64,000 nucleotides of DNA from Hymenobacter lapidiphilus (GTDB lineage: Bacteria; Bacteroidota; Bacteroidia; Cytophagales; Hymenobacteraceae). The stretch lies in the NCBI RefSeq assembly GCF_003417065.2, contig NZ_QVLT01000012.1, positions 62,001 through 126,000 of the forward strand. Direction: 5' to 3'. Below, piece after piece: positions 62,572-64,000 of the stretch. Every line of letters begins with the position of its first letter. Position 1 is the first letter of the stretch. Both the position numbers and the translations under genes were made by a program. The notes below the pieces were generated by a model. That model made no database searches and was not told the origin of the DNA. It was given only the letters and a program-made list of their open reading frames with translations.

Positions 62572-63024
62572 CTACTTCCCCTCAAATACCAGCAGTGGCT
62601 GAGGGCGCTCCGAGTCGAAGAGCTGGAGCTGGCGGTGGCTGATGGTGTAGCGGCGCACCTGGGGCAGCAGATCGAGGTAGCGGGTTTCCTGCTTCTGTTC
62701 GGCGCAGGTTGCGCGCGTACTGGCCTGCCCTGAGAACGTGAGATAGGAGGTGCCGGGTACCAGCATAAACTGCCCCCCATATTGGTTGCACCAGGCTCGG
62801 CCCGCGCTAAGGTTATCAACGGAGCTAAGTGTTAGGCTGGTGGCAACACCGCCAACCGGTACCGGCACCGGTTTTCCCTCTGATTCGATGAGCTGCCACG
62901 ATTGGTCGAGCAGGTAGAGGGGCGCGGGCATGGGCTCATGGTCTTTGGAGCAGCTGCCAAGCAGCAGGCTGGCGGGCAGCAATAGCGCGAGCAGGACAAC
63001 GGGTAGTCGGCGGGGCGTTTTCAT
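62572..63024 (-). CDS. META/HslJ-like lipoprotein
   Basis: A 150-residue lipoprotein (lipobox LLLGSC, about residue 21). The mature part has a WQLIES start, SAGRAWCNQYGGQF and a beta-rich end (RRYTISHRQLQLF), resembling the META domain of HslJ-type proteins. The ATG at 63024 is chosen as the longer frame to 63093 has no lipobox near its start. Function in the envelope is not known. Confidence 0.7.
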   Translation of the reverse strand: MKTPRRLPVVLLALLLPASLLLGSCSKDHEPMPAPLYLLDQSWQLIESEGKPVPVPVGGVATSLTLSSVDNLSAGRAWCNQYGGQFMLVPGTSYLTFSGQASTRATCAEQKQETRYLDLLPQVRRYTISHRQLQLFDSERPQPLLVFEGK

Positions 63025-63161
63025 AGGCAATGCGACAGGAAACAGGGGAATACTCTCGCTTGATGAAATAAAAGCATAAAAGGTTGCATTCATCTGCTAT
63101 GATGGCAGGTTTCTTGCTAATATTTTGAAAATAAGTTCCTTCTACTCTTTATATATTTTTC

Positions 63162-64000
63162 ATGAATATTATCTACTCGCGCCGTACTAAAGGCTTGGCG
63201 ACTCTGCTGGGGGTCGCGCTGGCTGCTGGGTCGGTAGCATCCGGCTTCCGGCCCCTACCCGACCCCACACTGCTGGCCCGCCGCCTGGCCGAATTTTATA
63301 CTTCTACCAAGCCTGAAACCAGCTACCTGCACCTCGACCAGGCCGCTTACGTGGCCGGCGAAACACTCTGGCTCAAGGCCTACCTACTCAACGCCAGTTC
63401 CCACCAGCCCGACTTACTCAGCAAAGTGCTGTATGTGGATGTAATAGCCCCCGACCGCCGGGTCCTGTTCAAACGCACCCTGGCCCTTACAGATGGGCTG
63501 GCCGCCGGCGACATTGTGCTGCCCGACACGCTGCGCTCGGGCGTGTACACGCTGCGGGCATATACCAGCTGGATGCGCAATTCCGATGAAGGCCCCTTCT
63601 TTACGCGGCGGATACCGGTATGGCAGGCATCGATCGGCACTGGCTCCGAAACCTCGACCGTGCGCCAGGCACAGCCGGCCCGGCGCACGGCCCGTACCTT
63701 GGAGGTGGCTACTAATCCTGATGTGCAGTTCTTTCCCGAAAGCGGCGAGTATGTGGGCGGCCTGCAAACTACAGTGGGCGTGAAGGCGGCACAGGCCGAC
63801 GGCCATGGGCTGGCGTTGACCGGCGTCGTTGTTGACGACAACAAGCGGGAGGTTGCGCGCTTCAGCACGCCAGCGCTGGGCATGAGCTCATTCGGCTTTA
63901 CGCCGCAGCCCGGACAGAAATACGAGGCCCGCGTAACGCTGCCCGATGGCTCGACGGCCACTTACCCGCTGCCAGCCGTGCGCGCAAGCGGTTGGGTGCT
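63162..64000 (+). CDS. MG2/macroglobulin-like surface protein (3' end outside window)
   Basis: An exported protein of at least 279 residues; the frame is open to the end of the window with no stop. The start is the ATG at 63162, and the N-terminus has a hydrophobic signal (LATLLGVALAAGSV). The ETSYLHLDQAAYVAGETLW stretch and later LRSGVYTLRAYTSWMRN match the macroglobulin-like MG2 domain of large Bacteroidota surface proteins. Function unknown. Confidence 0.8.
   Translation, partial: MNIIYSRRTKGLATLLGVALAAGSVASGFRPLPDPTLLARRLAEFYTSTKPETSYLHLDQAAYVAGETLWLKAYLLNASSHQPDLLSKVLYVDVIAPDRRVLFKRTLALTDGLAAGDIVLPDTLRSGVYTLRAYTSWMRNSDEGPFFTRRIPVWQASIGTGSETSTVRQAQPARRTARTLEVATNPDVQFFPESGEYVGGLQTTVGVKAAQADGHGLALTGVVVDDNKREVARFSTPALGMSSFGFTPQPGQKYEARVTLPDGSTATYPLPAVRASGWV

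Overview
The window looks like chromosomal DNA from a high-G+C member of the Bacteroidota, most likely a Hymenobacter-like Cytophagales. The evidence is a set of secreted proteins ending in type IX secretion (T9SS) sorting domains, Bacteroidota-type promoters (TTG, spacer, TAnnTTTG) upstream of two tRNA genes, and families such as DUF2652, HD-Pycsar effector (DUF5706-like) and a phosphoesterase joined to an outer-membrane barrel. No rRNA, CRISPR array, integrase, transposase or prophage genes were seen.

Layout. 1-4.3 kb: a glycosyltransferase (5' truncated), a MOP/Wzx-type flippase, a methyltransferase and a MoxR ATPase. 4.4-5.2 kb: tRNA-Leu, an HNH endonuclease and tRNA-Gly. 5.4-8.9 kb: mutS divergent from a SPOUT RNA methyltransferase, separated by a perfect inverted repeat. 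9-17.8 kb: a secreted M36 protease, a membrane J-domain protein, a YajQ-family protein, a GNAT acetyltransferase, a hotdog thioesterase, an NYN-cold shock fusion and a DUF457-type membrane protein. 18-25 kb: mfd followed by an accessory patch with hicBA, a duplicated 3' end of mfd, an unknown gene, a DUF433/DUF5615 toxin-antitoxin pair, a 21-bp tandem repeat and a coiled-coil gene. 25-31 kb: fasciclin protein, two overlapping lipoprotein genes (one OmpA-like), nicotinate phosphoribosyltransferase, DUF1345 protein, orphan LuxR-type response regulator and tRNA-Arg. 31-39 kb: a cyclase-like DUF2652 protein, an HD-Pycsar effector protein, a large phosphoesterase-barrel protein and an outer-membrane protein. 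39-50 kb: ppk1, a SixA-like phosphatase, a frameshifted T9SS protein, two tandem M43 proteases and hflX. 50-64 kb: cytochrome c, glycosyltransferase, rfbC, murF, a frameshifted FG-GAP T9SS protein, an omega-amidase/aminotransferase/msrA group, a gluzincin-propeller-barrel protein, a META-like lipoprotein and a 3'-truncated surface protein.

The most unusual part is the 3' end of mfd. A 214-bp stretch ending at the mfd stop codon recurs 988 bp downstream. All ten differences between the copies are synonymous (one is TAG against TAA), and hicBA lies between them. This fits import of hicBA on DNA that carried its own mfd 3' end. The second notable locus is the convergent pair of a nucleotide-cyclase-like DUF2652 protein and an HD-Pycsar effector, which may be a cyclic-nucleotide signalling or defence pair.

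Intergenic regions are rich in long inverted repeats. At least six are related variants beginning with a GTCATnCTGA-like core. There are also a perfect 40-bp-arm repeat, a 29-bp-arm repeat and a 105-bp dispersed imperfect repeat. All functions are read from sequence motifs by eye; no database search was run.
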